A stretch of DNA of 64,000 nucleotides, from assembly GCA_958510875.1 (NCBI GenBank), contig OY294068.1, positions 21,122,297-21,186,296 of the forward strand. Direction: 5' to 3'. The translations under genes and the position numbers were made by a program. This document shows, piece after piece, positions 23,961-33,423 of the stretch. The notes below the pieces were generated by a model. That model had not been told where the DNA came from, searched no databases, and worked only from the letters and a program-made list of their open reading frames with translations. Each line of letters begins with the position of its first letter. Position 1 is the stretch's first letter. The stretch comes from Endomychus coccineus (taxonomy: Eukaryota > Arthropoda > Insecta > Coleoptera > Endomychidae).

Positions 23961-24039
23961 GATGAATTAATATTTCAGCAAGTCAAAAAAGTTAGATATT
24001 TCAGATTTATTATATAACATTTTTAAATAAATTGTTGGG

Positions 24040-24120
24040 GGAAATGTTTCAATTAAAAATGCGCACGTCACCGAAACGAACAGAAACAAGAATAATCGAA
24101 ACTCAACATCGAATTCAAAT
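24040..24120 (-). mobile_element. Penelope LTR scrap, minus strand
   Basis: GCACGTCACCGAAACGAACAG and neighbouring bases are the complement of the conserved LTR segment seen in plus orientation at 24590-24660 and in minus orientation at 44410-44460. It precedes a plus-strand Penelope fragment, again in head-to-head orientation. Confidence 0.6.
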
Positions 24121-24194
24121 TTAAAGTTTATTTTAAACTGTAACCCATTAATGATTGCGATGAGACTTAAGGATAGTATAAGAAACAACAACAC

Positions 24195-24830
24195 CCAGAA
24201 AATTCCACCGCCCTTGCTAAGCAGTGCTTTGATTATAACCTTCAATTCTATTTTGAAGACTGTAAATCATGGAACAGATATTCAGTCATTAAGTCAGGTT
24301 TATACTAATCTAATTGATTAAAACCCTTGCAAATTCCTACATTCGTCTTTATAGTATTAAAAGTAAATTTTAGATAGAATGCTCAAAATAGCAATATTTC
24401 TAATGATGTCTGACAACCTTTTTCTGTTACCTCATAAATGTTTAACATCTGGCTAAAAAGTGGATACTTGAGAGTTATATTTTTTGTTTTCAGTCGTATA
24501 CAGACTTTGTTTGAGTTCGTATATTATAAGAAAATGGCTAAGCAGTGTATTCTTGATACATATTCATATACCTAAAACATTAATGTGTTACAGTTTCGTC
24601 GATTATTCGTGTTTGTGTTCGTTTCGGCGACGTGGGTATTTTTAATTGGAATTGGTGCGATAAGGATGCTTGTACTGACACAATTAGTTTTAAGAAATCC
24701 CGTTTCAGACATAATACGTCTTCTGATGATGGTCGTGAGACCGAAACGTACAAAGACGAAAATAATGAGCATATGTTAGGGAGGTTAGTGTGACATATTT
24801 TCCGAGGATTTATATACAATTCATACCTGG
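24195..24830 (+). mobile_element. Penelope-like element: ORF end plus LTR, plus strand
   Basis: STALAKQC-like codons then FDYN (about 24208-24240) and, after a deletion, VNHGTDIQSLSQVYTNLID and a stop near 24320: the C-terminus of a Penelope polyprotein, collinear with 10838-11080. The LTR follows (24580-24830) with a nearly complete hammerhead motif and the conserved end CATACCTGGGTCAAGAATCA. Confidence 0.75.
24717..24758 (+). ncRNA. Hammerhead ribozyme motif with a 2-base deletion at the cleavage site
   Basis: CGTCTT arm, CTGATGA core, one bulged T, stem II GGTC-GTGA-GACC and GAAAC are all perfect. The stretch that should read loop-GTA before the AAGACG arm lacks GT (GTAC then AAAGACG), so stem III and the NUH cleavage triplet are missing. 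Probably inactive. Confidence 0.7.
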
Positions 24831-24887
24831 GTCAAGAATCATTATTATTTTTATTACCTAAATATATTCCTGATTTTATTTGGTATG

Positions 24888-24962
24888 CCCATATCTCTCG
24901 GGTTCCAGGTTCAAATCTCCCACCCCCTTGGGAGATTTGTGCCACTTTTTAACGTTTAACAA
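24888..24962 (+). other. Possible SINE-like piece with tRNA B-box word
   Basis: CCAGGTTCAAATCTCC resembles the RNA polymerase III B-box (GGTTCGANTCC) and is followed by an inverted repeat (TCTCCCA / TGGGAGA). No matching A-box or full tRNA fold was found. Tentative. Confidence 0.2.
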
Positions 24963-25023
24963 ATAAATGTACTAAGAACAATTTATGTATTGCCATAGCG
25001 TATAGAACGCATAATAATTTAGC

Positions 25024-25401
25024 CGAGATTATCGAAATTAAACGATAAATCATTCGATGAAGAAAAATTGTCGGATGTACAACCTAACATGTGGGTATTG
25101 CCCTAAGATATACATTGATCTGAAAGGAAGGACCTTCAGTAAATTAATCAAAAACATCATTAATGATAAAATTGATTTGATCATTGCCGAACATTTAATT
25201 ATGAAAAATCATAATATTAATTTAAATTTTGAATATGTAGAATTTAAGTAATAATCTAAATTCGCTGCAATCTGTAGGAACTATTGACTATAAAAATTCT
25301 CATATTCTGCTCATTGATCAACAAGTACTTAATAATACTTCCGCGTTAAATTTGTATGATAATATTTTCCGTTTGCTATCATTTTATCGTTCAATACCTT
25401 G
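25024..25401 (+). mobile_element. GIY-YIG C-terminal fragment of a second Penelope-like family
   Basis: Encodes NCRMYNLTCGYCPKIYIDLK, then GRTFSKLIKN and AEHLIMKNHNIN, and after a frameshift DYKNSHILLIDQQVLNN followed by TSALNLYD. The cysteine-anchored C-X2-C, the YI-LxGR block and the HL-NHN block are the hallmarks of the GIY-YIG domain at the C-terminus of Penelope/Neptune-type elements. Its sequence differs from the family at 10838 and 24195, so it is a separate lineage. Confidence 0.65.
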
Positions 25402-26256
25402 ACGATATTTGATGCAGAATATCCTAGAATTATCGTTAGTATGTATAATATTAGCTTCTTTTATTATAAGTTAGTATTTTGTAATATCTGAATTTAATGA
25501 ATTAAATTATTGAAAATAAAACTTTTAGCGTTCATTTGTTTGAGTTTTAATGAATTTTCATCACGTAAACCAGCTGATTGTATTCAATATATGATACGGA
25601 ATTAATGTTTTGTTTAGACATCAATTTTATTTCACTCCTCTATATTGATTAGGAAAAAAATATATTTAGTTCGATTTATAAAATTGGTTCAAGTGTCCCA
25701 TACTGCCCCTCCATATCTTTTATTTACAAGTTTGAAGAAGAACTAGATCAAGGATTTCGAAACGTAATTAAAAACAGGATAACTAATTTTGGCTGACTTT
25801 TGCATCAATCAACAGTCGCCGAAATAATTGATACACTTACGGATTTTATTATGTATCATTTAGAGTGGAAGTCATCCTAAGTTCAACGGAACTAAAAACA
25901 CATATTTTTACGGTTATAATTGCATATCCGCAAAGTTTTAAATTCTATTCATGGAACCAAAACAATTCGCCAATTGAATAATAAACTATTAAGTTCTATT
26001 TTAGTTGCAGGATCACCAAGGAAATACTTTTCGAGTTGCAGAAAATGTACTAGTTGAATTATACGTTTCCATCATTCAATTCATGTCTATTGTATGTTAA
26101 TAATTTAACGTTAAAATTATAGATGTGCAATATTTATATCTCAAGATTGCATACTGTTTTGCTTGAGCAAGTATGCAATGTTATTACTACATGAATTGTT
26201 TAGTATTTTATGTGAGAAATAAACGAGTTACTTAGTGAAAGCTCCAGTTGACTTAC
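25402..26256. other. 5' end of the CSP intron, no feature recognised
   Basis: AT-rich sequence directly after the CSP gene 1 donor (reading on the minus strand). No element recognised. Confidence 0.4.
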
Positions 26257-26452
26257 GTTTAAATTCCAATCCTTGGGGTGGACAAGGTCCCTTGTTCAGA
26301 AGACAAGCGGCATAATAATTAACCATCCTCCTGTTGTTCAGGATCTGCTCCACATCCAAATGATCATATCTGGTTGCGTAATAATCCACCGGCGTTGCTC
26401 TTACAAAAATAACAAACATTAGTCCAATTACAGTTGGCAATGTGAACTTCAT
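26257..26452 (-). CDS. Chemosensory protein (CSP/OS-D family) gene 1, exon 1
   Basis: First coding exon of an insect chemosensory protein, a small secreted helical carrier of hydrophobic ligands found in the lymph of sensilla and other tissues. Seen: an ATG at 26452, a hydrophobic signal peptide (residues 1-19, cleavage probably after VRA), then the YYATRYDHLDVEQILNN segment typical of the CSP N-terminus, and C50 and C57 spaced C-X6-C. The exon ends in phase 1 after the codon for K65, at a strong donor (GTAAGT, 26251-26256). This is the conserved intron position of the family. Joining to the exon at 6385 gives codon R66 and the next cysteines at C76 and C79, so the full pattern is C-X6-C-X18-C-X2-C. 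An arthropod initiator-like TCAGTCA lies at 26514-26520 on the same strand, about 60 bases upstream of the ATG. I see no closer matching second exon. The family call is firm; ligand and tissue cannot be read from sequence. Confidence 0.93.
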
Positions 26453-27236
26453 TATGACATTTAATTCAACTATTAGATCACTGTCTGAACCGCTTTGAGC
26501 ACACTACTGGTTCTGACTGAATCCTCGATAAGAAACTGTTGAGTACGAGGTCGATAGTTCTTTTAATTTCACGTAGTGGTACATGACCTTCATATAGGAT
26601 GCACCCTCGCGATGGCTTTTCTATGTGAATGTACAATGCTATGATTCAATAATGAATGAATTATGATAAATTGAATATAGTGGGATTAGAAAGTATGGAA
26701 TTTATGGGTGATCGGTATTGGAAAGAATTTTTCGTTGACTCTATGCGACACATCGCCTGCATCGATGTTTTCTCCAATTTACGTAGAACGTTTCTTATGT
26801 ACTTCTTTCTTCTTTGTGTGTAGTATTTAATGAAGTATTGCTCAACAAATAACAAAAGTTGAATAAAAAAAGTGCTTTTACAAGCACTGAATATCCACCT
26901 AGAATAAAACAAGTTGATCAATTTAGTCGGTAGAGATCCCTTCTTGAACCATAAATCATGGTAGAATAATGCTTAGATGACATTATTCACTGATCTATTA
27001 TTAAAATGTATTCATTTAATTGTGATACCAGGGTGATACCGACGCCGGTGGACACACTTCCCTCCTCTCTTCTCGCTGGTATTCCAACCAGAGGTATGCA
27101 TCTTTAACGAGCCTAACATGCATGGTTTCGGGACCGCTGGCTTAAGGTCCCCTCCGAAGGCGGCACATCTCCAATATATCTTATGCTCGTTGATATATTT
27201 GCCTGCCAGCTACAATATGCTATTTCGCTGCCATTG
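26453..27236. other. Upstream region of CSP gene 1 and a GC-richer segment
   Basis: 26453-26600 should hold the CSP promoter. 27020-27200 is GC-richer than its surroundings (GATACCGACGCCGGTGGACA, GGTTTCGGGACCGCTGGC). It looks like retroelement-derived sequence but encodes nothing I can name. Confidence 0.35.
26514..26520 (-). promoter_or_regulatory. Candidate arthropod initiator of CSP gene 1
   Basis: TCAGTCA on the minus strand, about 60 bases upstream of the CSP gene 1 start codon, matches the arthropod initiator consensus (TCAGT). A convincing TATA box at the expected 30-base distance is not seen; the nearest AT-rich candidates are further away (26560-26570 and 26590-26597). Confidence 0.3.
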
Positions 27237-27991
27237 TACAGGGTGAGCAAATTTCGATGTTTGTATAAGGTAACTCTGTAAATTTAGGAGTCACATTCTC
27301 GGTCTTTTATTTTGAAACAAAGTTACTGAAGGAAACAAATTTTGCTATCGTATCTGTTTGCGAGTTATAAGCGAAAGTTCAAATTTTCGACTTTAAGACA
27401 AATGTGAATATCGTGGTTGTTTGTAAAGTTGGGAGAAAATAACTTTTACGTTATTGAGAAACTTTTTTCTGTATGATCTAGTGGTGTCGAGGAAATTTGG
27501 AAAAGGTGCCATTTTCGGGTTATGGCCTAGAGTAGTATTTTTTTCAAATGAGAATCATAGTTGGCTATTGTTCAGTTGAGCCCTCAATTTTTAGTATGCA
27601 TTTTACTGACAAATGGATGAATACTTTCATAGATGACACCCGCCTACTTGATTTATGGTTAGAAAGAGAAATAAATCGGGCCTAACTAAACCATAGCTAA
27701 CTATGATTCTCATTTGAAAAAAAATACAACTATAGGCCATAACTCGAAATTGCACTTTTTGAAAAAGTATTATAGCAAAATATTATTTTCGCTATTAAAG
27801 ACTTGCACATCAAAAGCGGCCCGAAATATGATACATAGTTAGAGAGAGAAGAAAATCCGTTTTAACTGAACTTTCGCCAACTATGACGATAGCAAATTTT
27901 TGTTACCGCCAGTGAATTTGTCTCAAAAAAGAGATAGAGAATGTGACATCCACTTTTTTGTATCTCCTATAGTTATCGTACCCACCCTGTA
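27237..27991. mobile_element. TA-flanked MITE with double inverted repeats
   Basis: Ends TACAGGGTG (27237-27245) and CACCCTGTA (27983-27991), with diverged inverted arms of about 120 bases (GTCACATTCTC near 27290, complement near 27935). Inside is a second, better conserved inverted repeat: 27515-27590 pairs with 27660-27745 (AATGAGAATCATAGTT and its complement). TA target and ACAGGGTG ends fit the Tc1/mariner/IS630 group. No protein. Confidence 0.75.
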
Positions 27992-29515
27992 CGTCTCTTT
28001 CCGGATAAATTTTGGTCAACAATAACTCTTACATATGGAATAGGGAACCTCAATCGCGATTTTTTGAATCCGTAGACTTTGAAGGGGCCAAAGTGGTTTT
28101 GGGTGATGAAGGATATATTTGAATAATCATTCGGAAACGTCAATTTCAGATTAGACGGGAGAAAAACGCTCAAAATTTGAATGCAAAAGAGTTGCGGAGG
28201 TGCACATCATTGGAAAACTTTAAGCATGGTTTAAAATTTCTTTAACTTAAATGAATATTTTTCGAAAAAATAAAGTTACGTTTCTGGATAATGTGATTCA
28301 CATTCTTTGCACTCTCTATTACTATCATACTTTTCCATTGAAATACTATCTTTTTATCGAAGATGAGGAGTCAATAGATTGAAAGAAACTAACCGAAAGT
28401 TGAAGCAATTCTTGGGTGATTTGAAGACATTCGTTGGTGAATCTTCCAGTGGACCAGGTGGAGTAGAATCATTTTACAATTCAAGTGGTCTCTCAAAAAG
28501 AAATCTAATCAAGAATCATGTGATAATTGTGTGGGCCATTCTATGAAAATCCTTTCCCGAATCCAGTGATCCAGACAGAGCATAATGCGAATGAGCCCCA
28601 CTTGTTGGATTATCAACTGATCCCCTGGATGATTTAAGTTATTTTCTATGATACCAGTCAACATGGGGTCAATAATTGTCACTCCCTGACGAATATGTTT
28701 GTCCTGATAGATTGCCTTCTGAAAACTTGACCAACGAAAGTCACAAAAAATTCCAGTTGGAACGTTTAATTTCTATACAGAGAGATATACCATCAGACCA
28801 ATACCGACAGTGATGGCCATTAACAGGACAAACAGGAACACGCATCACTGAAACAAATGGTATACAGAAGATGTTTATACATAAATGCAATATTTTTGGT
28901 AATATCATCTCGAAATAATTTCTATCATCCCTTCACCGTAACATTCGAATGGTGCCTTAAATCTACGAATAATCTCGATATTCAGTTCATTGTAAACTTG
29001 TTAAATAAATTTATGTTTCAACAATGAATCATCAATAATACTGTCTTTGCCCAGCAGTGGAGTTTAATTAAGAATAATGAAAGAAAAATAAACCAAGTAA
29101 ATATGACATCAGAGTATGTTGTAATATAACAAGATATTTATAATAGAAACAAGCCATCTGACCTATTTCAATGTAAGGTAAGCCACACCTCTTCAATAAT
29201 ACATTTTTCACATCTCATAGGAATATTTTTACAATTGCAATAGCGACCAGAATTGCAATGTTGTTTATTTCTTATATCTATTTGTAGGTTTCATAAAACA
29301 ATTAATTGTCATATACCATTATTATTCTTTAATGATTATGCTAACGACAATCTCTGACATATTTTCCTCTATTCTATGGAAATTATTGTAAATAACAATA
29401 ATTGAATGACGAAGACCTTACGAAATAATTGGAATCGTGAACATAATTTACTGTAGCAATAATTATTTTCACACACTAATATACTAATGTTATTAATACT
29501 ACAAAAGAATATAGG
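27992..29515. other. No gene recognised
   Basis: AT-rich sequence. The frame at 27973-28173 (minus) overlaps the MITE end and has no family resemblance. Confidence 0.35.
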
Positions 29516-29778
29516 TATACACAGGGTATCCCAAGTTTTAGTAGTAGAACTTTACAGGCAATAAAAAATCCGATTTTGAGAAAAAAGTTCATATTAACAA
29601 ATATGCACCCACGCTTAATTTTTGAGATACGGTGTTAAATTGTATAAAAAATTTCCTAATTTTGTTTGTATTTCCGAATATAATTGAGATGCCTCAATGA
29701 AATTTGGTACCGTGGATGCTTAGATAAGTTCCCACATTTGCACATAATTTGAGACTGGTATTACTTCCAGTGGCGTAT

Positions 29779-30489
29779 ATACAGGATGTTCCATCTCAGA
29801 CGAGCCACCCCGTATATTTCTTATCCCATAGTGAGTGGAAAAATCTCCCGAAACATGTCGAATGATTTTGTTCGGGGGACATCTTTTGACGTATATTTGA
29901 GGCTTGAACAAGCAACCCCCTAATAGGGGGCGCTTCAACCCCTCAGAATTGAATAGGGGAGAGGGGTTGAGTGATACGTCATTTGAAAGGTGTATGAAAA
30001 ACGTAAATTTGATGAACCGTTTTCGCCAAAAATTAATTTTGTTGCTCGAATGCGCAACCTTGAATATTTTGGTTATTTGTACAATGTACAAGCCCATTTT
30101 TATTAAGCCTTTTTTACAAACTTAAACAATCTTCAAAAAATCACATTCGTAAAAAAATTGAATTGTGTTGTCATGCTTACAATGAAAAAAATTAAATCTG
30201 CGTGTTTAAATCAAATGTTCAAATTGTCCTCCATTGACTTCCATACAATAATACATTCTCTCAAACTAATAAATAAAAAAACAGCAAAACATTTCCTTAT
30301 GTTGCCTTCATTTTTTCTTTCTTAGAAGGTGTTTATCTGGTTTTAACGTTTCTTCGATCATTTCATGATTTTAATTACGTCAAAAGATGTCCCCCAAACA
30401 AAATCATTCTACGTGTTTCGGGAGATTTTTCCACTCACTATGGGATAAGAAATATACGGGGTGGCTCGTCTGCGATGAACACCTTGTAT
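29779..30489. mobile_element. Nested TA-flanked inverted-repeat element
   Basis: Arms 29779-29897 and 30377-30489 are over 90 percent complementary by eye (CGAGCCACCCCGTATATTTC, CTCACTATGGGATAAGAAAT and so on) and both ends adjoin TA. The minus strand near 30200-30260 still encodes YCMEVNGGQFEHL, a transposase C-terminal remnant of the same type as its host element. It therefore derives from a full element by internal deletion. Confidence 0.8.
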
Positions 30490-30874
30490 AGGTATTCGAT
30501 AACAATAAATTGACCCGAAAAGTGTTATCACCCTGTAACATCTACTTTTTAGGAATAAGCTTCGATGTAGAATCTAAATCGAAACAAATAAGGTCTGCTG
30601 ATGTTTCCTTGTACCTGGCACCGTTCCACGGCAAATTTAATTTTTGCGATTAATAACCACCATCGGGTGAAAATTGGAAAAAGTGGAACCTTAAATTAAA
30701 AAGCGTCGTTGAGTGACAAGAATAAAATAAGGTTACAGCGATATATTACAAAGAAATGCCGAACAACAAATTTTTATTCCCAAAAATGTTTAAATCAGAT
30801 AACAACAATATACTTTAATCTATAGTAAGTCCACCAACAAGAGTTAATAAGACAAATTTTCTGAATTTTGTGTA

Positions 30875-30993
30875 TTATTTAGGAAGAAATTGTTCAAAAT
30901 GATCCCCATTTTCTCGTATACATAGTTCACAACGCCGTACAATAGATCTTCTAACTTCAAGGAAAACCTTTTTCCAATTTTCATCCGATTTTC
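30875..30993 (-). pseudogene. Transposase C-terminus remnant (mariner-like superfamily)
   Basis: ENWKKVFLEVRRSIVRRCEL followed by CIRENGDHFEQFLPK and a stop. The RRxELCI-ENGxHFE block closes a group of insect mariner-like DDE transposases. Only about 37 codons remain. Confidence 0.6.
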
Positions 30994-31250
30994 ATGGTGG
31001 TGTTAATTATTCACAAAAATCAAATTTGTCGTGTGCGTCTGTGCGTGTATGTTGATGGGAGGTTTTTTTCTCGAAATCAAATTTTCTATCGACAGTTGAA
31101 GTTCTGCTACTAAAACCTGGGACAGCCTATATATACAATTCAATTAAGTACTTCTGTTATTTAAACATTGATGAGAATCTATAAAGGGATGTTTGCTCAT
31201 CTGTTGAATAATTCTTCCAAATGAAATGTACTAATGATTGAATTTTTAAG

Positions 31251-33309
31251 GAAAAGGAACTGAATCAAATTTAGGCACTAATATTGTTAAGGAAATTGTC
31301 AAACATGTTTTCACCAATGAGCATGTATTGGCACTTGTGCTACAAGCTAAGACACTTGATAGTGACCTTATGAACCCAAACTTACTAGATCAGAAGGAAA
31401 ATGTGTATCATTCAATATTAACTGCTTAATTAATAAATAAATGGACTTCAGAGAGTTCCTTACCTCATCATCAGTGTTCTGTATTACTTGAAGTCCTACT
31501 TCCTCTAAAGTCCAAGCTTTGATTAGTGAGGATATCTTAGAAGATTCTTCTGGAGATGAATATGTACCTTTAGAAGAAGAGGTGCGTAGCAGCTTAGAAT
31601 GTTGTATATTTTAGTTCAAACAAAAATTATGAAATGTTTCAGAGTGAAGATGACAATGGTTTGAGTGTACTTCCAGCTTCAAGTTCTGTTACATTTCAAA
31701 ATATTGAAGAAAGGAAACTTCCTTGTTCTAGTATGACATTTCCAAAATACCAAAAGGGAAAAAGGTAAATGATGCGAATGTAGCTCTGAGAACACAATCG
31801 TAGCTTTCGCTTAGCTCAACCATTGGTGTGTTTCCTTCCCCCTGGAAGACAGGTAGAGTTCAACCAATCTGCAAAAAAAAGGAAAGGAGACCTCTAAAGT
31901 GATGAAGAAAGCAATCAACATCGAGCTGATCCAATACCTAGAGAGCTCCAGAATCTTGGATGATCAGCAATATGGCTTTCGCCAGCCAAAATCAACACGA
32001 TACCTGCTTGCCTAAGTAACACATGCTCTAGCTCTAGCATTTGACCTAGTCTGGTATCTAAGTCTTCTTGGGATACTTACGTCATATAGTTTGCCGCCTT
32101 AACTGTGTCGATTACTTCCAAGTGTTTCAGATAGTTCACTCCATGTGGTGGTTGACGGAGTATCCTCCGATATATTGGCTATCAACGCTGGTGTTCCACA
32201 GGGTTTATTTCCTAGCACCAACTTTCTTGCTACTCCATATCAACAACCTGTTAGAAGTAACCACCTTTCGCTTTGACAGCTTTGCAGATGATGGTACACT
32301 TTATTCCGCTTCCTCATCCAGTGCCCCTATACCATCCAACGAAGTGGAGACGCAATTATTCGGGATTTGGCAATGATTTTGGAATGAGAATCTGATAATC
32401 TAGTAGAGTTTAATGCAACCAAAACTCAAGCTTGCATCTTCCCCAGGAAGTCGGATCCCACAATCCTCAGTATGATGATGTTAGGTACAACTATACCAAT
32501 TAAGTCTTACGTATCTATACTCTGGGATCACCACCAACAGCACCCTCTCATGAGATGCTCATGCGAGGTCCATTGCGAAAACCGTTTCAAAAAACTTGGT
32601 TTTCTATTCCGTGCCAAGAGAGACCTCACATCTCAGCAGCTCCTCATAATCTACAAAGCACATCTTCAAACTATCTTGGAGTACTGTCCACATGTTTGGA
32701 GTTGGGCTTCCAAACATACGCGGAAACTATTGAGTTCTATCCAGCAGAGAGTTATTTGTCTGATTGATACTTACGAATTAAATGACCTCTTTTGAACATC
32801 GTATGAAGGTGAGAGATCTCTCCCTTTTCTATAGATATTTCAAAGGTCGGTGTTCAACAGGAATCTTGTCTGGTGCTCCACCACGAGAGATTCTAGATAG
32901 GCGGATTAGACGAGCTCAAGCTAGTCACCTCTTCATTGTCAAGAACCTGCTGAACCTCTTCTCACAAGACTTCATTTTTCTATCGAACGGTTCACTTGTG
33001 GAACGCTTTGCTTAGTGAGGTCATTTCCTATGCTTATAACCTTCAAGAAAGATTCGAATGCCTATCTCCTCTCCCAACATTCCACCGCTGGCTCACACGA
33101 TGTTCTACCAACATATAGGTTTTCCTCTCCTTCAGTCAAAGCATAAAAGAAGTATTTATTCCCCAGATAAGGTTGAAGTGGATTATTGTGATGAAGATTA
33201 CATATATTTTCAAAGGCTGTCATTGGACCTTTCAATGGATTCAAGGCAAATTAGGATGATGATCATGATCCAGAATACAATATTCCTGCTGATGAGAAAA
33301 TTGATGAAG
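31251..33309 (+). pseudogene. Exons of an unrecognised acidic protein, split by a LINE
   Basis: Three to four exon-like pieces on the plus strand with plausible splice sites. 31251-31429 (acceptor TTTTTAAG) reads GTESNLGTNIVKEIVKHVFT, then NEHVLALVLQAKTLDSDL. A piece ending at 31581 reads EDILEDSSGDEYVPLEEE and has donor GTGCGT. 31643-31764 (acceptor GTTTCAG, donor GTAAAT) reads SEDDNGLSVLPASSSVTFQN. 33255-33309 (acceptor CAAATTAG) reads DDDHDPEYNIPADEKIDEG. The 61-base intron 31582-31642 is intact. A jockey-like LINE (31790-33160) lies in the intron after the third piece. Acidic Ser-rich N-termini of this kind occur in transposon-associated nuclear proteins, but I cannot name the family. It could be a host gene or a domesticated or decayed transposon gene. 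Confidence 0.35.
31790..33160 (+). mobile_element. Jockey-like LINE family A, long copy with RT and C-terminus
   Basis: In order: CFPSPWKTGRVQPICKKK (RT entry), QYGFRQPKSTRYLLA, a degraded AFDLVW (motif A), a GVPQG-type site near 32195, FRFDSFADDGTLYSASSSS (motif C, FADD intact), KKLGFLFRAKRDLTSQQLLI with IYKAHLQ, SSIQQRVICLIDTY, PPREILDRRIRRAQASHLF, and a 3' untranslated region with ATATAGGTTTTCC near 33112. At least four frameshifts or stops separate these blocks. The endonuclease domain is missing (5' truncation). It is the best guide to the family in the window. Confidence 0.85.
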
Positions 33310-33423
33310 GTTATATTAAGGATAATTGAACTCCTAATTACTTTTATATTATATTTTAGAATTAACATAAATTGCTTATTTTTGATTTAAGATAAACTTA
33401 TGGGTTCAGTCATATACTCATTC

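Larger units (their letters stand above)
6386..26256 (-). other. 19.9 kb intron of CSP gene 1
   Basis: Inferred intron between the donor at 26256 and the acceptor at 6386. CSP introns are usually far shorter. This one has been enlarged by mobile DNA listed separately: LINE fragments on both strands, a fold-back element, Penelope remnants, a mariner within a LINE, and a tandem repeat. No other exon with CSP features was found inside it on either strand, which is the main argument for joining the two flanking exons. The join would be wrong if a hidden local exon 2 or exon 1 had been missed. Confidence 0.75.
29516..31135. mobile_element. Decayed Tc1/mariner-type element with a nested MITE
   Basis: Terminal inverted repeats of about 60 bases: 29516-29580 and 31070-31135 share GTTTTAGTAG(T/C)AGAACTT and, further in, AAAATTTGATTTYGAG-type sequence. 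On the minus strand 30875-30993 encodes the transposase C-terminus (ENWKKVFLEVRRSIVRRCEL then CIRENGDHFEQFLPK and stop). The rest of the transposase is gone, and a second inverted-repeat element sits at 29779-30489. Related subterminal sequence recurs at 59878-59950. Confidence 0.7.

Noticed and set aside
26560..26600. TATA boxes for CSP gene 1
   Set aside because: AT-rich words at 26560-26570 and 26590-26597 are too far from the initiator-like site to be convincing.
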